The position numbers and the translations under genes are program-made. From Flavobacterium suncheonense GH29-5 = DSM 17707 (lineage in GTDB: Bacteria; Bacteroidota; Bacteroidia; Flavobacteriales; Flavobacteriaceae), in NCBI RefSeq assembly GCF_000430025.1, contig NZ_KE387020.1, positions 228,626-292,625 on the forward strand: a stretch of 64,000 nucleotides of DNA, given 5' to 3'. Below are positions 1-8,071 of this stretch, one piece after another. The notes under the pieces are model-generated. The model was not told the DNA's origin. It searched no databases and worked only from the letters and a program-made list of their open reading frames with translations. The first letter of the stretch is position 1. Every line of letters begins with the position of its first letter.

Positions 1-184
1 TGTGGATATTGTAACCATAGGACAGTATTTGCAACCCAGTAAAAAGCACTTACCAGTTAAGGAATTCATCACGCCGGAGCAATTCGAGAAATACGAAAAA
101 ATCGGTAAAGAAATGGGCTTCCGCCATGTGGAAAGCGGTGCTTTGGTACGTTCGTCTTACCATGCCCAAAAACATATCCTGTAA
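1..184 (+). CDS. lipA: Lipoyl synthase, C-terminal fragment
   Basis: Last ~60 residues of LipA, the radical-SAM enzyme that inserts two sulfurs into octanoyl groups on lipoyl domains of 2-oxoacid dehydrogenases. The visible part matches the family C-terminus: '[15 protein letters not shown]', then '[17 protein letters not shown]', whose RSSYHA region carries the conserved Arg-Ser-Ser. The radical-SAM CxxxCxxC motif lies left of the window, so the gene is cut by the edge and is not a real truncation; the GTG at position 2 is internal. It ends with TAA 22 nt before gap, which is probably co-transcribed. Confidence 0.93.
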   Translation, partial: VDIVTIGQYLQPSKKHLPVKEFITPEQFEKYEKIGKEMGFRHVESGALVRSSYHAQKHIL

Positions 185-205
185 TTTTTGTAAGCTTCAG
201 ACAAT

Positions 206-1204
206 TTGAAAACACGTGTTGCCATTAACGGATTTGGAAGAATCGGCCGAAATGTATTCCGGCTGTTGCTGAATCATCCGACGATTGAAGTGGTTGCCAT
301 CAACGATATTGCCGATACCAAAACCATGGCACATCTGCTGAAATACGACAGTATTCACGGCGTGCTTCCTGAAAACGTAACTGCCAACTCTGAGGCTATC
401 AGTATAAACGGGAAACCCTATCATTTTTTTCACGAAAGGGAAATCGCCAAGTTAAACTGGGGAGCTTTAAACATCGACATCGTCATTGAGGCTACCGGGA
501 AATTTTTATCCTGCGAAGCGTCTTATCCACATATCCAGTCGGGTGCCAGAAAAGTTATTTTATCCGCGCCGCCAACAGACGATTCCATAAAAACGGTTGT
601 TTTAGGTGTTAACGAACATATTTTAGACGGCTCAGAATTGATCATTTCCAATGCCAGTTGTACTACCAACAACGCCGCACCGATGATTAAAGTGATTCAA
701 GAACTTTGCGGCATTGAACAGGCTTACATCACCACCGTACATTCGTATACCACAGACCAAAGCCTGCACGACCAGCCTCACCGGGATTTGCGCAGAGCCC
801 GTGCAGCCTCACAATCTATTGTTCCGACTACGACCGGAGCGGCCAAAGCTCTTACTAAAATTTTCCCGGAACTTATCGGAAAAATGGGCGGTTGCGGCAT
901 TCGCGTACCGGTTCCGGACGGTTCTTTAACAGACATTACGTTCAACGTAAAACGCGAGGTTTCCATTGAAGAAATCAACAAAACATTCCAAGAAAAAGCG
1001 GAAAAGGAACTTAATGGAATTTTGGCTTACACCGAAGATCCGATTGTTTCCGTAGATATTTTAGGCAATACCAATTCGTGCCTTTTTGATGCGCAACTCA
1101 CTTCCGTAATTGACAAAATGGTAAAAGTGGTAGGCTGGTATGACAACGAAATTGGATATTCGTCCCGAATAATCGACCTGATAAGTTTCGTAGCAAAGAA
1201 ATAA
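206..1204 (+). CDS. gap: Glyceraldehyde-3-phosphate dehydrogenase, type I
   Basis: Cytosolic NAD-dependent GAPDH of glycolysis/gluconeogenesis, 332 residues, the usual length. The Rossmann N-terminus 'VAINGFGRIGRN' begins at residue 5, the catalytic block 'ASCTTNN' places the nucleophile at Cys152, and 'HSYTTDQ' and 'RARAASQSIVPTTTGAAKA' carry the usual phosphate-binding residues; 'WYDNEIGYSSR' closes the protein. The start is a TTG: an in-frame TAA at 191-193 excludes anything further upstream, and no ATG occurs before the Rossmann fold. It follows lipA by 22 nt. Bacteroidota often carry more than one gap paralogue; which one this is cannot be decided here. Confidence 0.96.
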   Translation: MKTRVAINGFGRIGRNVFRLLLNHPTIEVVAINDIADTKTMAHLLKYDSIHGVLPENVTANSEAISINGKPYHFFHEREIAKLNWGALNIDIVIEATGKFLSCEASYPHIQSGARKVILSAPPTDDSIKTVVLGVNEHILDGSELIISNASCTTNNAAPMIKVIQELCGIEQAYITTVHSYTTDQSLHDQPHRDLRRARAASQSIVPTTTGAAKALTKIFPELIGKMGGCGIRVPVPDGSLTDITFNVKREVSIEEINKTFQEKAEKELNGILAYTEDPIVSVDILGNTNSCLFDAQLTSVIDKMVKVVGWYDNEIGYSSRIIDLISFVAKK

Positions 1205-1236
1205 TTTCTTATATTTATGCGGCTTATTCAAAAAAC

Positions 1237-3429
1237 ATGAGGTATTATTTACTTTTAATATATTGTTTTTTAACTTTCTCGGGTTTTTCGCAAAAGTCGG
1301 ACCCTAACGCAAAAGCAGACAGCGTTACCTATTATCTTGAACTTTCCAATTTTCACAAAGACAATTTTTCGTTTGAAAAAGCCCTTTCATTTGCCAAAAA
1401 AGCACAAGCCCTTTCAGAAAAAAATAAATCCAAAAAAAACCTGGCAGACTGCTATTTAGCTATCGGCGGAATTTTTTATCAGCTTAGCAAAACGGATCTG
1501 GCCGTAGAGAACTTAATACGGGCGCTTTCCATTTACAACACGCTGGCTCCCTCGCCTAATCAGGCGTATTGCTATTATTCCCTGGGGCTTAGTTATCTCG
1601 ACAAGAAAAACTACAACCTGGCCGATAATTATTTCAACAAAGCAGCAAATGAATACCAACAGATTAATATTCCCGACGCTGTCGACCTGATTACCCTTCA
1701 AAAAGGAATAATTTTAAAGCAAAAAGGAAACAAGGAACTGGCCCTTAAGAATTTTAAAACCATCGTTAACAAAGACAATTCGGACAATCTCTTTGAAACA
1801 AAATCGGAAGCCTATTACCAGTTAGCCGAAATCATGAAGGCACAAAATAGAGACGGAGCCATCAAATACCTTGAAAAAGCTTATGCTATCTCTAAAGAGA
1901 ATACCAACAACACGCAAAAGCTGAAAATCATCAAGCGTTTAAGTGAACTTCACGACCAAAATAACGCGTCCAATCAATCCCTTTTATATTTAAAACAATT
2001 TGTCCGTTTGCGCGACTCCATCATGGGAATTCGCAATAAAACCATTGGTTCGCCGGTATATGAAAAATTTATTGCAGACGATCAGCTTCGCGCAATAGAC
2101 AAAATGAACAAAGAAAGTTCCATTCAGGAAAAATCGGTAAAATTTTCGAAGCTCATCAGTATTTTGAGTATCGCTTTAATTTCGATTTTATCGCTTTTGA
2201 GTCTTTCGCTGTATAAAAATAACATTATTCGTACCAAAACCAACCAGTTGTTAAAAGATAAGAATCTGGAACTGGAAACCGCCAAAGAAAAAGCAGAAAA
2301 AGCCTCCAAAGCAAGGGCTGAATTCCTTTCCACGGTTAGTCATGAATTGCGGACACCGCTTAATGCCATTAACGGAATCACCCATATTCTCCTTGAAGAC
2401 AATCCGAAACCGGAACAAATGCATTACCTGAATTCGCTTAAGTTCTCAGGAAATTACCTGCTTACGTTTATCAATGACATTTTAGAAATCAACCGCGTCG
2501 AATCGGATGTGGTGGAAGTGGAAAAAATACCTTTCGATTTAAGAGAACTTCTGGAAAACATCCTGAATTCCTTTACCGAGATTGCCAACAAAAACAAAAC
2601 CGTGTACCACCTGCAGATTGATGAGAAAATCCCGTCCACGCTTATTGGCGACCCTACCAAGTTGTCACAGGTTTTCATCAACCTGATTAATAACGCCATT
2701 AAATTTACCAAAAAAGGAGACGTCTGGATTTCAGCTACCCTAGTTAAAGAAAAAGCAAAATCTGTTAAAATCTATTTTGAGGTAAAAGATACCGGTATCG
2801 GGATTCCAAAAGAAAAACAGGAAACTATTTTTGACAGTTTCACTCAAGGTTCCGTGGAAATCAACCGAAAATACGGCGGTACCGGATTGGGACTGGCTAT
2901 CGTAAAAAGACTCGTTCACATTTTAGGCGGTAAGATTAAACTGGAAAGCGAAATCAACAAGGGTTGTACTTTCTTTTTCGACCTTTCCTTCAAAGTTAGC
3001 GAGAAGAAAATTGTGAAAAAGCCGGAAATCGTTTATGAAGACAGTTGGCTGGACGGCAAAAATATCCTTTTGGTAGAAGACAATAAAATCAACCAGATGA
3101 TTACCCAAAAAATGCTGGAACGCAAAAATATGAGCTGTTTCATCATCGAAAACGGGGAAGATGCCGTTAATCACCTGAAAGAAAACAAATACGATTTGGT
3201 TTTAATGGACGTCCATCTGCCGGGCATCAACGGAACCACCGCCACAGCTGAAATCCGAAAATTCGACACCGAAACTCCGATTGTGGCCTTAACCGCTATT
3301 TCTTTAGACGAAAACAGAGAAATGTTGCTCTCTTTCGGTATGAATGAGGTAATCACCAAGCCGTTTAACCCGGATAAGTTCTACGAAACTATCGCCGTTA
3401 CCATCCACCAGAAGACTAATACTGAATAA
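1237..3429 (+). CDS. TPR-containing hybrid sensor histidine kinase with receiver domain
   Basis: A 730-residue hybrid two-component sensor. In order: signal peptide (1-18), an extracytoplasmic tetratricopeptide-like helical region (~30-270), one membrane helix (~303-325), a short coiled coil, HisKA with phospho-acceptor His369 in 'VSHELRTPLNAI', HATPase_c with N-box 'NLINNAIKF' and G-boxes 'DTGIGIP' and 'GGTGLGLAI', and a C-terminal receiver whose phospho-Asp is Asp658 in 'LVLMDVHLPG'. No DNA-binding or Hpt domain is present, so output needs a partner not encoded beside it. The signal sensed is unknown; periplasmic TPRs usually bind protein or peptide. Its 3' end overlaps the convergent phosphorylase gene by 14 bp. 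Confidence 0.93.
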   Translation: MRYYLLLIYCFLTFSGFSQKSDPNAKADSVTYYLELSNFHKDNFSFEKALSFAKKAQALSEKNKSKKNLADCYLAIGGIFYQLSKTDLAVENLIRALSIYNTLAPSPNQAYCYYSLGLSYLDKKNYNLADNYFNKAANEYQQINIPDAVDLITLQKGIILKQKGNKELALKNFKTIVNKDNSDNLFETKSEAYYQLAEIMKAQNRDGAIKYLEKAYAISKENTNNTQKLKIIKRLSELHDQNNASNQSLLYLKQFVRLRDSIMGIRNKTIGSPVYEKFIADDQLRAIDKMNKESSIQEKSVKFSKLISILSIALISILSLLSLSLYKNNIIRTKTNQLLKDKNLELETAKEKAEKASKARAEFLSTVSHELRTPLNAINGITHILLEDNPKPEQMHYLNSLKFSGNYLLTFINDILEINRVESDVVEVEKIPFDLRELLENILNSFTEIANKNKTVYHLQIDEKIPSTLIGDPTKLSQVFINLINNAIKFTKKGDVWISATLVKEKAKSVKIYFEVKDTGIGIPKEKQETIFDSFTQGSVEINRKYGGTGLGLAIVKRLVHILGGKIKLESEINKGCTFFFDLSFKVSEKKIVKKPEIVYEDSWLDGKNILLVEDNKINQMITQKMLERKNMSCFIIENGEDAVNHLKENKYDLVLMDVHLPGINGTTATAEIRKFDTETPIVALTAISLDENREMLLSFGMNEVITKPFNPDKFYETIAVTIHQKTNTE

Positions 3430-4228
3430 TCAGATTTTTAATCAGGTTACGGACTTTAGGTTCTGCTTCCTGAGCTGCTTCAAGCACTTCCGCATGGGTA
3501 ATGGTATCGATGCTTTCTTCGTTACCCATATCGGTAATTACGGAAATCCCAAACGTTTCCAATTCCATGTGTCGGGCTACGATAACTTCCGGAACGGTAG
3601 ACATTCCCACGCAATCACAACCTATCGCTCTTACCATTTTATATTCTGCTAAGGTTTCAAAAGTTGGCCCTTGCAGTCCTAAATATACGCCGTCCTGAAC
3701 TTCAATCTGTAAGGAAGCGGCAATTTCTTTAGCTTTGTCCATCATCTTTCTGCTGTACGGCTCGCTCATATTCACAAAACGAGGCCCGAAACGCTCATCG
3801 TTTTTCCCTCTAAGCGGATGCTCCGGCATGAAATTTACATGATCCTTAATAATCACAATAGAACCTACTTTAAAATTAGGATTTACACCACCGGACGCGT
3901 TGGAAACAATCAGTTTTTCCACACCTAGATATTTCATCACGCGCACCGGAAAAGTAACTTCTTTCATCGAGTAGCCTTCGTAGAAATGAAAACGCCCCTG
4001 CATCGCCACGACTTTCTTCCCCTGAATGGTTCCGAAAACCAAAGCGCCCTTGTGCCCTTGTACGGTTGAAACCGGAAAATTCGGAATTTCATTGTACGGC
4101 AAGGTGTGTTCTATCTGAATATCTTCGGTAAAACCGCCCAAACCTGAGCCTAAAATTACGCCGTATTCCGGTGTGAAATTGGTTTTCCCTTTAATGTAAC
4201 TAACGGTTTCCTGTACTTGTTCCCACAT
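3416..4228 (-). CDS. Purine-nucleoside phosphorylase (trimeric PNP type)
   Basis: Phosphorolyses inosine/guanosine-type nucleosides to base plus (deoxy)ribose-1-phosphate for purine salvage in the cytosol. The 270 residues match the trimeric PNP/MTAP family: 'GSGLGGF' near residue 27, 'VQGHKGALVFG', 'SNASGGVNPNF', and 'GMSTVPEVIVARH' with the base-site Met; the family's nucleoside-binding Asn is likely in 'TDMGNEES'. It overlaps lpxK by 29 nt and is presumably translated from the same message. The 3' end overlaps the hybrid kinase on the other strand. The exact substrate (inosine/guanosine versus others) cannot be fixed from motifs alone. Confidence 0.93.
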   Translation of the reverse strand: MWEQVQETVSYIKGKTNFTPEYGVILGSGLGGFTEDIQIEHTLPYNEIPNFPVSTVQGHKGALVFGTIQGKKVVAMQGRFHFYEGYSMKEVTFPVRVMKYLGVEKLIVSNASGGVNPNFKVGSIVIIKDHVNFMPEHPLRGKNDERFGPRFVNMSEPYSRKMMDKAKEIAASLQIEVQDGVYLGLQGPTFETLAEYKMVRAIGCDCVGMSTVPEVIVARHMELETFGISVITDMGNEESIDTITHAEVLEAAQEAEPKVRNLIKNLIIQY

Positions 4229-5225
4229 AATCTAAAATGCTTTTATCAAAATCTTCCTGATGGCTTAAAAAAGACGTCTTAATCGGCAAATAGAACAGTT
4301 GTTCTTTGCGTAATTTCCCTTTCAGGCGCACATAATCCTTCTCGGTAGTGATGATGATCTTATTTTTTGCTTTTTCTTTTATCTTTTCAATGTCCAGCTG
4401 CGTAAAATCGTGATGATCCGGAAAGGTCATCGTTGCATCCTGGGCAGCCTGCAAATATGCGAAAAAAGAATCCGGTTTTGCAATGCCGGCCAAAAGTATT
4501 TTATCAACAGTGGCAATTTCCTTAACCGGCATGCTTTTTTCTTCGGAAGAAACACTTTCCTCGTATGCAATAAAGGTAAAAAATAATTGCTGATGCTGTT
4601 TCAGTTGCAGGCGGCTTCTGATTTCATTTTGCTGAATCAGGGTAAGCTGCGGCGGACATTTGGTTACAATTATCACATCGGCCCGTTTCACGCCGGTTCT
4701 GCTTTCGCGGAGGTTACCGGCAGGCAGGATCAGATCGTCACAATACAAATCGCCGTACGCGGTAAGCATGATGTAAAATCCGGCTTTTACTTTACGGTGC
4801 TGGAAGGCATCGTCGAGCAAAATAACATCCGGTTTTTCGTTTTGGGACAACAACTGCGTGATTCCGTTTACGCGATTGGCATCGACCGCCACCTGAATGT
4901 TTGGGAATTTTTGGTGAAACTGAAACGGTTCATCACCTAAAACAGCTGCATCGGCACCAGCATCGGCCAAAACAAAACCTTTCGATTTGCGTTTATATCC
5001 GCGGCTTAACGTAGCTACTTTATACCGGTCTGACAACAAACGGATTAAATACTCAATCTGAGGCGTTTTCCCCGTTCCGCCGACACTTAAATTTCCGACA
5101 GCAATTACCGGTAAATCAAACGAATACGATTTTAAAATCCCTTTATCGTACAAAAAATTACGAACCGAGGTCACAAAACCGTACAAAACCGCCAGCGGAA
5201 AAAGTAGTTTTCTGAAAAAATTCAT
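4200..5225 (-). CDS. lpxK: Tetraacyldisaccharide 4'-kinase
   Basis: Sixth step of the Raetz lipid A pathway: phosphorylates the 4' position of the tetraacylated disaccharide at the inner membrane. The 341 residues include an N-terminal hydrophobic anchor, the P-loop 'VGGTGKTP' around residue 48-55, and 'LLDDAFQHRKV', the counterpart of the catalytic 'DDGFQHR' motif (G to A here). C-terminal 'KIIITTEKDYVRLKG' is also typical. First gene of a two-gene unit with the phosphorylase, overlapping it by 29 nt, and divergent from nif3 across 80 bp. Confidence 0.95.
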   Translation of the reverse strand: MNFFRKLLFPLAVLYGFVTSVRNFLYDKGILKSYSFDLPVIAVGNLSVGGTGKTPQIEYLIRLLSDRYKVATLSRGYKRKSKGFVLADAGADAAVLGDEPFQFHQKFPNIQVAVDANRVNGITQLLSQNEKPDVILLDDAFQHRKVKAGFYIMLTAYGDLYCDDLILPAGNLRESRTGVKRADVIIVTKCPPQLTLIQQNEIRSRLQLKQHQQLFFTFIAYEESVSSEEKSMPVKEIATVDKILLAGIAKPDSFFAYLQAAQDATMTFPDHHDFTQLDIEKIKEKAKNKIIITTEKDYVRLKGKLRKEQLFYLPIKTSFLSHQEDFDKSILDYVGTSTGNR

Positions 5226-5305
5226 GTTACGAATGTAGTATTTTTTATCTTTATTATAAAGTTGCTGCGTTTATTCGTTACTTTGTTTAACAGAAATTTA
5301 TTCCG

Positions 5306-6400
5306 ATGAAAATTAGAGAAATCCTTTCCGTTTTAGAAGAAATGGCGCCATTGGCTTATGCCGAAGATTTTGACAATGTCGGGCTTTTGGTTGGTGACGC
5401 CAATGCCGAAGCAACCGGAGTTTTGGTTTGCCATGATGCTTTGGAATCTGTTATTGACGAAGCCGTTGCCAAAAACTGCAATCTGGTGGTGTGCTTCCAT
5501 CCTATTTTGTTTTCGGGACTGAAGAAAATTACCGGAAAGAATTATGTGGAACGCGCCGTAATCAAAGCCATTAAAAACGATGTGGCGATTTACGCGGTTC
5601 ATACGGCGTTAGACAACCACCAGCAAGGGGTCAATAAAATTTTCTGTGACGCGTTAGGCTTGCTGAACACCAAAATATTAGTGCCGAAGCAGCATTTCAT
5701 TCAGAAATTAGTAACGTATACCATTCCCGAAAATGTGGAACAACTGCGCAATGCTTTATTTGATGCCGGAGCCGGAAAAATAGGCAATTATGAAGACTGT
5801 AGTTTCAATTCGAAAGGCATCGGAACATACATGGGCAACGAAAACAGCAACCCGGAAATTGGCGAGCGTTTCGAATTTGTGGAAGCCGACGAAATCAAAA
5901 TCGAAGTTACTTTTGAAAAATACCTGCAAAGCAAAATCTTAAAAGCCTTGTTTTCCAACCATGTGTACGAAGAAGTGGCGTATGAAATTTACGATTTGCA
6001 GAACGCGCATCAGAACATCGGCTTGGGAATGATTGGCGAATTAGACGTTCCGATGAGTGAATCCGATTTCCTTAAAATGGTGAAAGACAAGATGCAGACC
6101 GGCAGTATCCGACACAGTCAGTTTCTGAACAAACCGATTCAGAAAGTGGCGGTTTTAGGAGGTTCCGGAAGTTTCGCCATCAAAAACGCAATTAGTTCCG
6201 GTGCTGATGCTTTCCTTACGGCCGATTTGAAGTACCATCAGTTTTACGAAGCTGAAAACCGGTTGCTTTTAGCCGACATCGGGCATTTTGAAAGCGAAAG
6301 ATTTACAAAAAATTACATAGTTGATTATCTTACGAAAAAAATTAGTAATTTTGCAATCATTTTATCGGAAGAAAATACAAATCCAGTTAAGTACTTTTAA
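5306..6400 (+). CDS. Nif3-like dinuclear metal centre protein
   Basis: NIF3/YbgI/YqfO family, 364 residues: the long form with a PII/CutA-like domain inserted between two Nif3 halves. In the family two metals are bound by two adjacent histidines of an HHP motif, an Asp, and a C-terminal His/Glu pair. Here the C-terminal 'DIGHFESE' pair and 'HTALDNH' are present, but the N-terminal motif reads 'VVCFHPILFSG': the first His is Phe64, followed by His65. Function is not settled; a GTP cyclohydrolase-like role has been suggested for relatives. It is followed after 3 nt by the coiled-coil partner gene, a pairing common across bacteria. Confidence 0.92.
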   Translation: MKIREILSVLEEMAPLAYAEDFDNVGLLVGDANAEATGVLVCHDALESVIDEAVAKNCNLVVCFHPILFSGLKKITGKNYVERAVIKAIKNDVAIYAVHTALDNHQQGVNKIFCDALGLLNTKILVPKQHFIQKLVTYTIPENVEQLRNALFDAGAGKIGNYEDCSFNSKGIGTYMGNENSNPEIGERFEFVEADEIKIEVTFEKYLQSKILKALFSNHVYEEVAYEIYDLQNAHQNIGLGMIGELDVPMSESDFLKMVKDKMQTGSIRHSQFLNKPIQKVAVLGGSGSFAIKNAISSGADAFLTADLKYHQFYEAENRLLLADIGHFESERFTKNYIVDYLTKKISNFAIILSEENTNPVKYF

Positions 6401-6403
6401 AAT

Positions 6404-7183
6404 ATGGCAAACGTTAAAGAACTAAGTGTAGAAGAAAAGTTAAGAGCTCTTTATGACTTACAATTAATTGATTCTCGAATTGACGAAATCAGAAACGTAA
6501 GAGGAGAGTTACCTCTTGAAGTAGAAGATTTAGAGGATGAAGTTGCCGGATTAAGCACTCGCTTAGAAAAATTAAAAGGTGATTTGGAGTCTATCGAAGA
6601 GCAGATCAAAGAAAAAAAGAATGCTATTGACGGGCATAAAGAATCCATCAAAAAATATAGTGCGCAGCAAAAAGAAGTTCGCAACAACCGCGAGTTCAAC
6701 GCTTTAACCAAAGAGATTGAGTTCCAGGAACTGGAAATTCAATTGGCAGAGAAGCATATTAAAGAAATGAAAGCTTCCATCGAGCACAAAAAAGTGGTTT
6801 TAAACGAAACCAAAGAAAAATTAGATGCCAAACAATCGCACTTAAAACACAAAAAAGCCGAGCTGAGTGACATTATGGCCGAAACAGAAAAAGAAGAAAA
6901 CTTCCTGTTAGGCAAATCAGAAGAATTCCGCGGACAAATCGAAGCGCGTTTGTTAGCCGCTTACGACAGAATCCGAGGCAGCGTACGCAACGGATTAGCA
7001 GTAGTTTCCATCGAAAGAGGCGCTTCTGCCGGATCGTTCTTCACCATTCCGCCGCAAACGCAAATGGAAATTGCTTCCCGCAAAAAAATCCTAACCGATG
7101 AGCACAGTGGCAGAATTTTGGTGGACAACGTGTTAGCCGAAGAAGAAAAAGAAAAAATGCAACAGTTATTTGCGAAAATATAA
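6404..7183 (+). CDS. CT398-type coiled-coil protein with degenerate zinc ribbon
   Basis: 259 residues, the usual partner of Nif3. Residues ~10-180 are charged, heptad-rich and predicted to form a long antiparallel coiled coil, including 'QQKEVRNNREFNALTKEIE', a signature stretch of the family. The C-terminal ~75 residues correspond to the C4 zinc ribbon, but the protein has no cysteine at all: the positions around 'RGASAGSFFTIPPQ' and 'LTDEHSGRIL' that normally hold two CxxC pairs carry Ala, Ser, Asp and His. The 'IPPQ' and 'GRIL' framing residues are kept, so the fold is likely retained without zinc. Proposed roles of relatives (a scaffold for secretion or translation factors) are not established for this group. 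Confidence 0.9.
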   Translation: MANVKELSVEEKLRALYDLQLIDSRIDEIRNVRGELPLEVEDLEDEVAGLSTRLEKLKGDLESIEEQIKEKKNAIDGHKESIKKYSAQQKEVRNNREFNALTKEIEFQELEIQLAEKHIKEMKASIEHKKVVLNETKEKLDAKQSHLKHKKAELSDIMAETEKEENFLLGKSEEFRGQIEARLLAAYDRIRGSVRNGLAVVSIERGASAGSFFTIPPQTQMEIASRKKILTDEHSGRILVDNVLAEEEKEKMQQLFAKI

Positions 7184-7190
7184 GTAACTT

Positions 7191-7216
7191 AAAGTCTCCA
7201 AACGGAGACTTTTTTT
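7191..7216 (+). terminator. Intrinsic terminator abutting the next start codon
   Basis: Perfect 9-bp stem AAAGTCTCC / GGAGACTTT with an AAAC loop, followed by a T run ending at 7216. It ends the nif3 pair. The ATG of the hydrolase begins at 7217, directly after the U tract. Confidence 0.85.
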
Positions 7217-8071
7217 ATGGCTTATTTCAACAAAATTCCGTACTACGTTTTAACAAAATCCATTGGTTTGTACATCAATGCACTTAGTTATGTAAATCCG
7301 GAAAAAGCCTCAAAATTAGCCTACAAGTACTTTACCGAACCCCGGGAAGGAAGGCTGAGCCGAAAATCCATTCCGCAGATTTTAAAGGAATCGGAACAGG
7401 AAGTGCTGCAGGATGGCAACAACAACATTCAAACTTACATTTGGAAAGGCAACGAAAATAAAATTCTCTTGGTACACGGCTGGGAAAGCAATGCGTCACG
7501 CTGGGAACTGATGATTCCGCAGTTGCGAAAATCGGGCAGTACGGTTATTGCGTTGGACGGTCCGGCTCAAGGACTTTCCAGCGGCACCGAATTCAACATT
7601 CCGCAATACGCCCGTTATGTGGATGCTTTAATCCGGAAATTCCAGCCACAGTACATGATTGGCCATTCCATGGGCGGGGCAACCTGTTTGTACTACCAGT
7701 TCAAATACAACAACCCTCAGTTGCAGAAAATGGTCATTTTGGGAGCACCGAGTGAATTTGAAATCCTGTTGAACAACTACCGAAAAACCATCAGCCTTAA
7801 CAGCAAAGCCTTTCAGTTGTTAAAACAGCGTTTTACGGAACGGTTTCAGATTTCACCCTCCGAATTTTCCGGAAAACGTTTTGCTTCCACCTTTAATTTA
7901 AAAGGACTTATTGCCCATGACGTAGATGACGATGTGGTTTCATTTAACGAAGGAAAAAAAATTGCAGAAGCCTGGAAATCGGCACAGTTTATTGAAACCA
8001 AAGGATTGGGACACAGCATGCACGACGAACATCTGTACCAGAAAATTTATCATTTTCTTTTTGAGGAATAG
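7217..8071 (+). CDS. Alpha/beta hydrolase
   Basis: 284-residue alpha/beta-hydrolase-fold enzyme without signal peptide. 'LLVHGWESNASRW' forms the oxyanion-hole strand, 'GHSMGGAT' the nucleophile elbow, and 'GLGHSMHDE' holds the catalytic His; the acid is probably in the 'DVDDDVV' segment. Substrate cannot be inferred; esterase or lipase activity is likely. The start codon sits directly after the preceding terminator's U tract, leaving no room for a leader from the upstream unit. The next plausible start is the GTG/TTG region just inside; ATG 7217 is kept because MAYFNKIPYYVL reads as a normal N-terminus. Its stop codon touches the stop of the convergent subtilase. Confidence 0.87.
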   Translation: MAYFNKIPYYVLTKSIGLYINALSYVNPEKASKLAYKYFTEPREGRLSRKSIPQILKESEQEVLQDGNNNIQTYIWKGNENKILLVHGWESNASRWELMIPQLRKSGSTVIALDGPAQGLSSGTEFNIPQYARYVDALIRKFQPQYMIGHSMGGATCLYYQFKYNNPQLQKMVILGAPSEFEILLNNYRKTISLNSKAFQLLKQRFTERFQISPSEFSGKRFASTFNLKGLIAHDVDDDVVSFNEGKKIAEAWKSAQFIETKGLGHSMHDEHLYQKIYHFLFEE

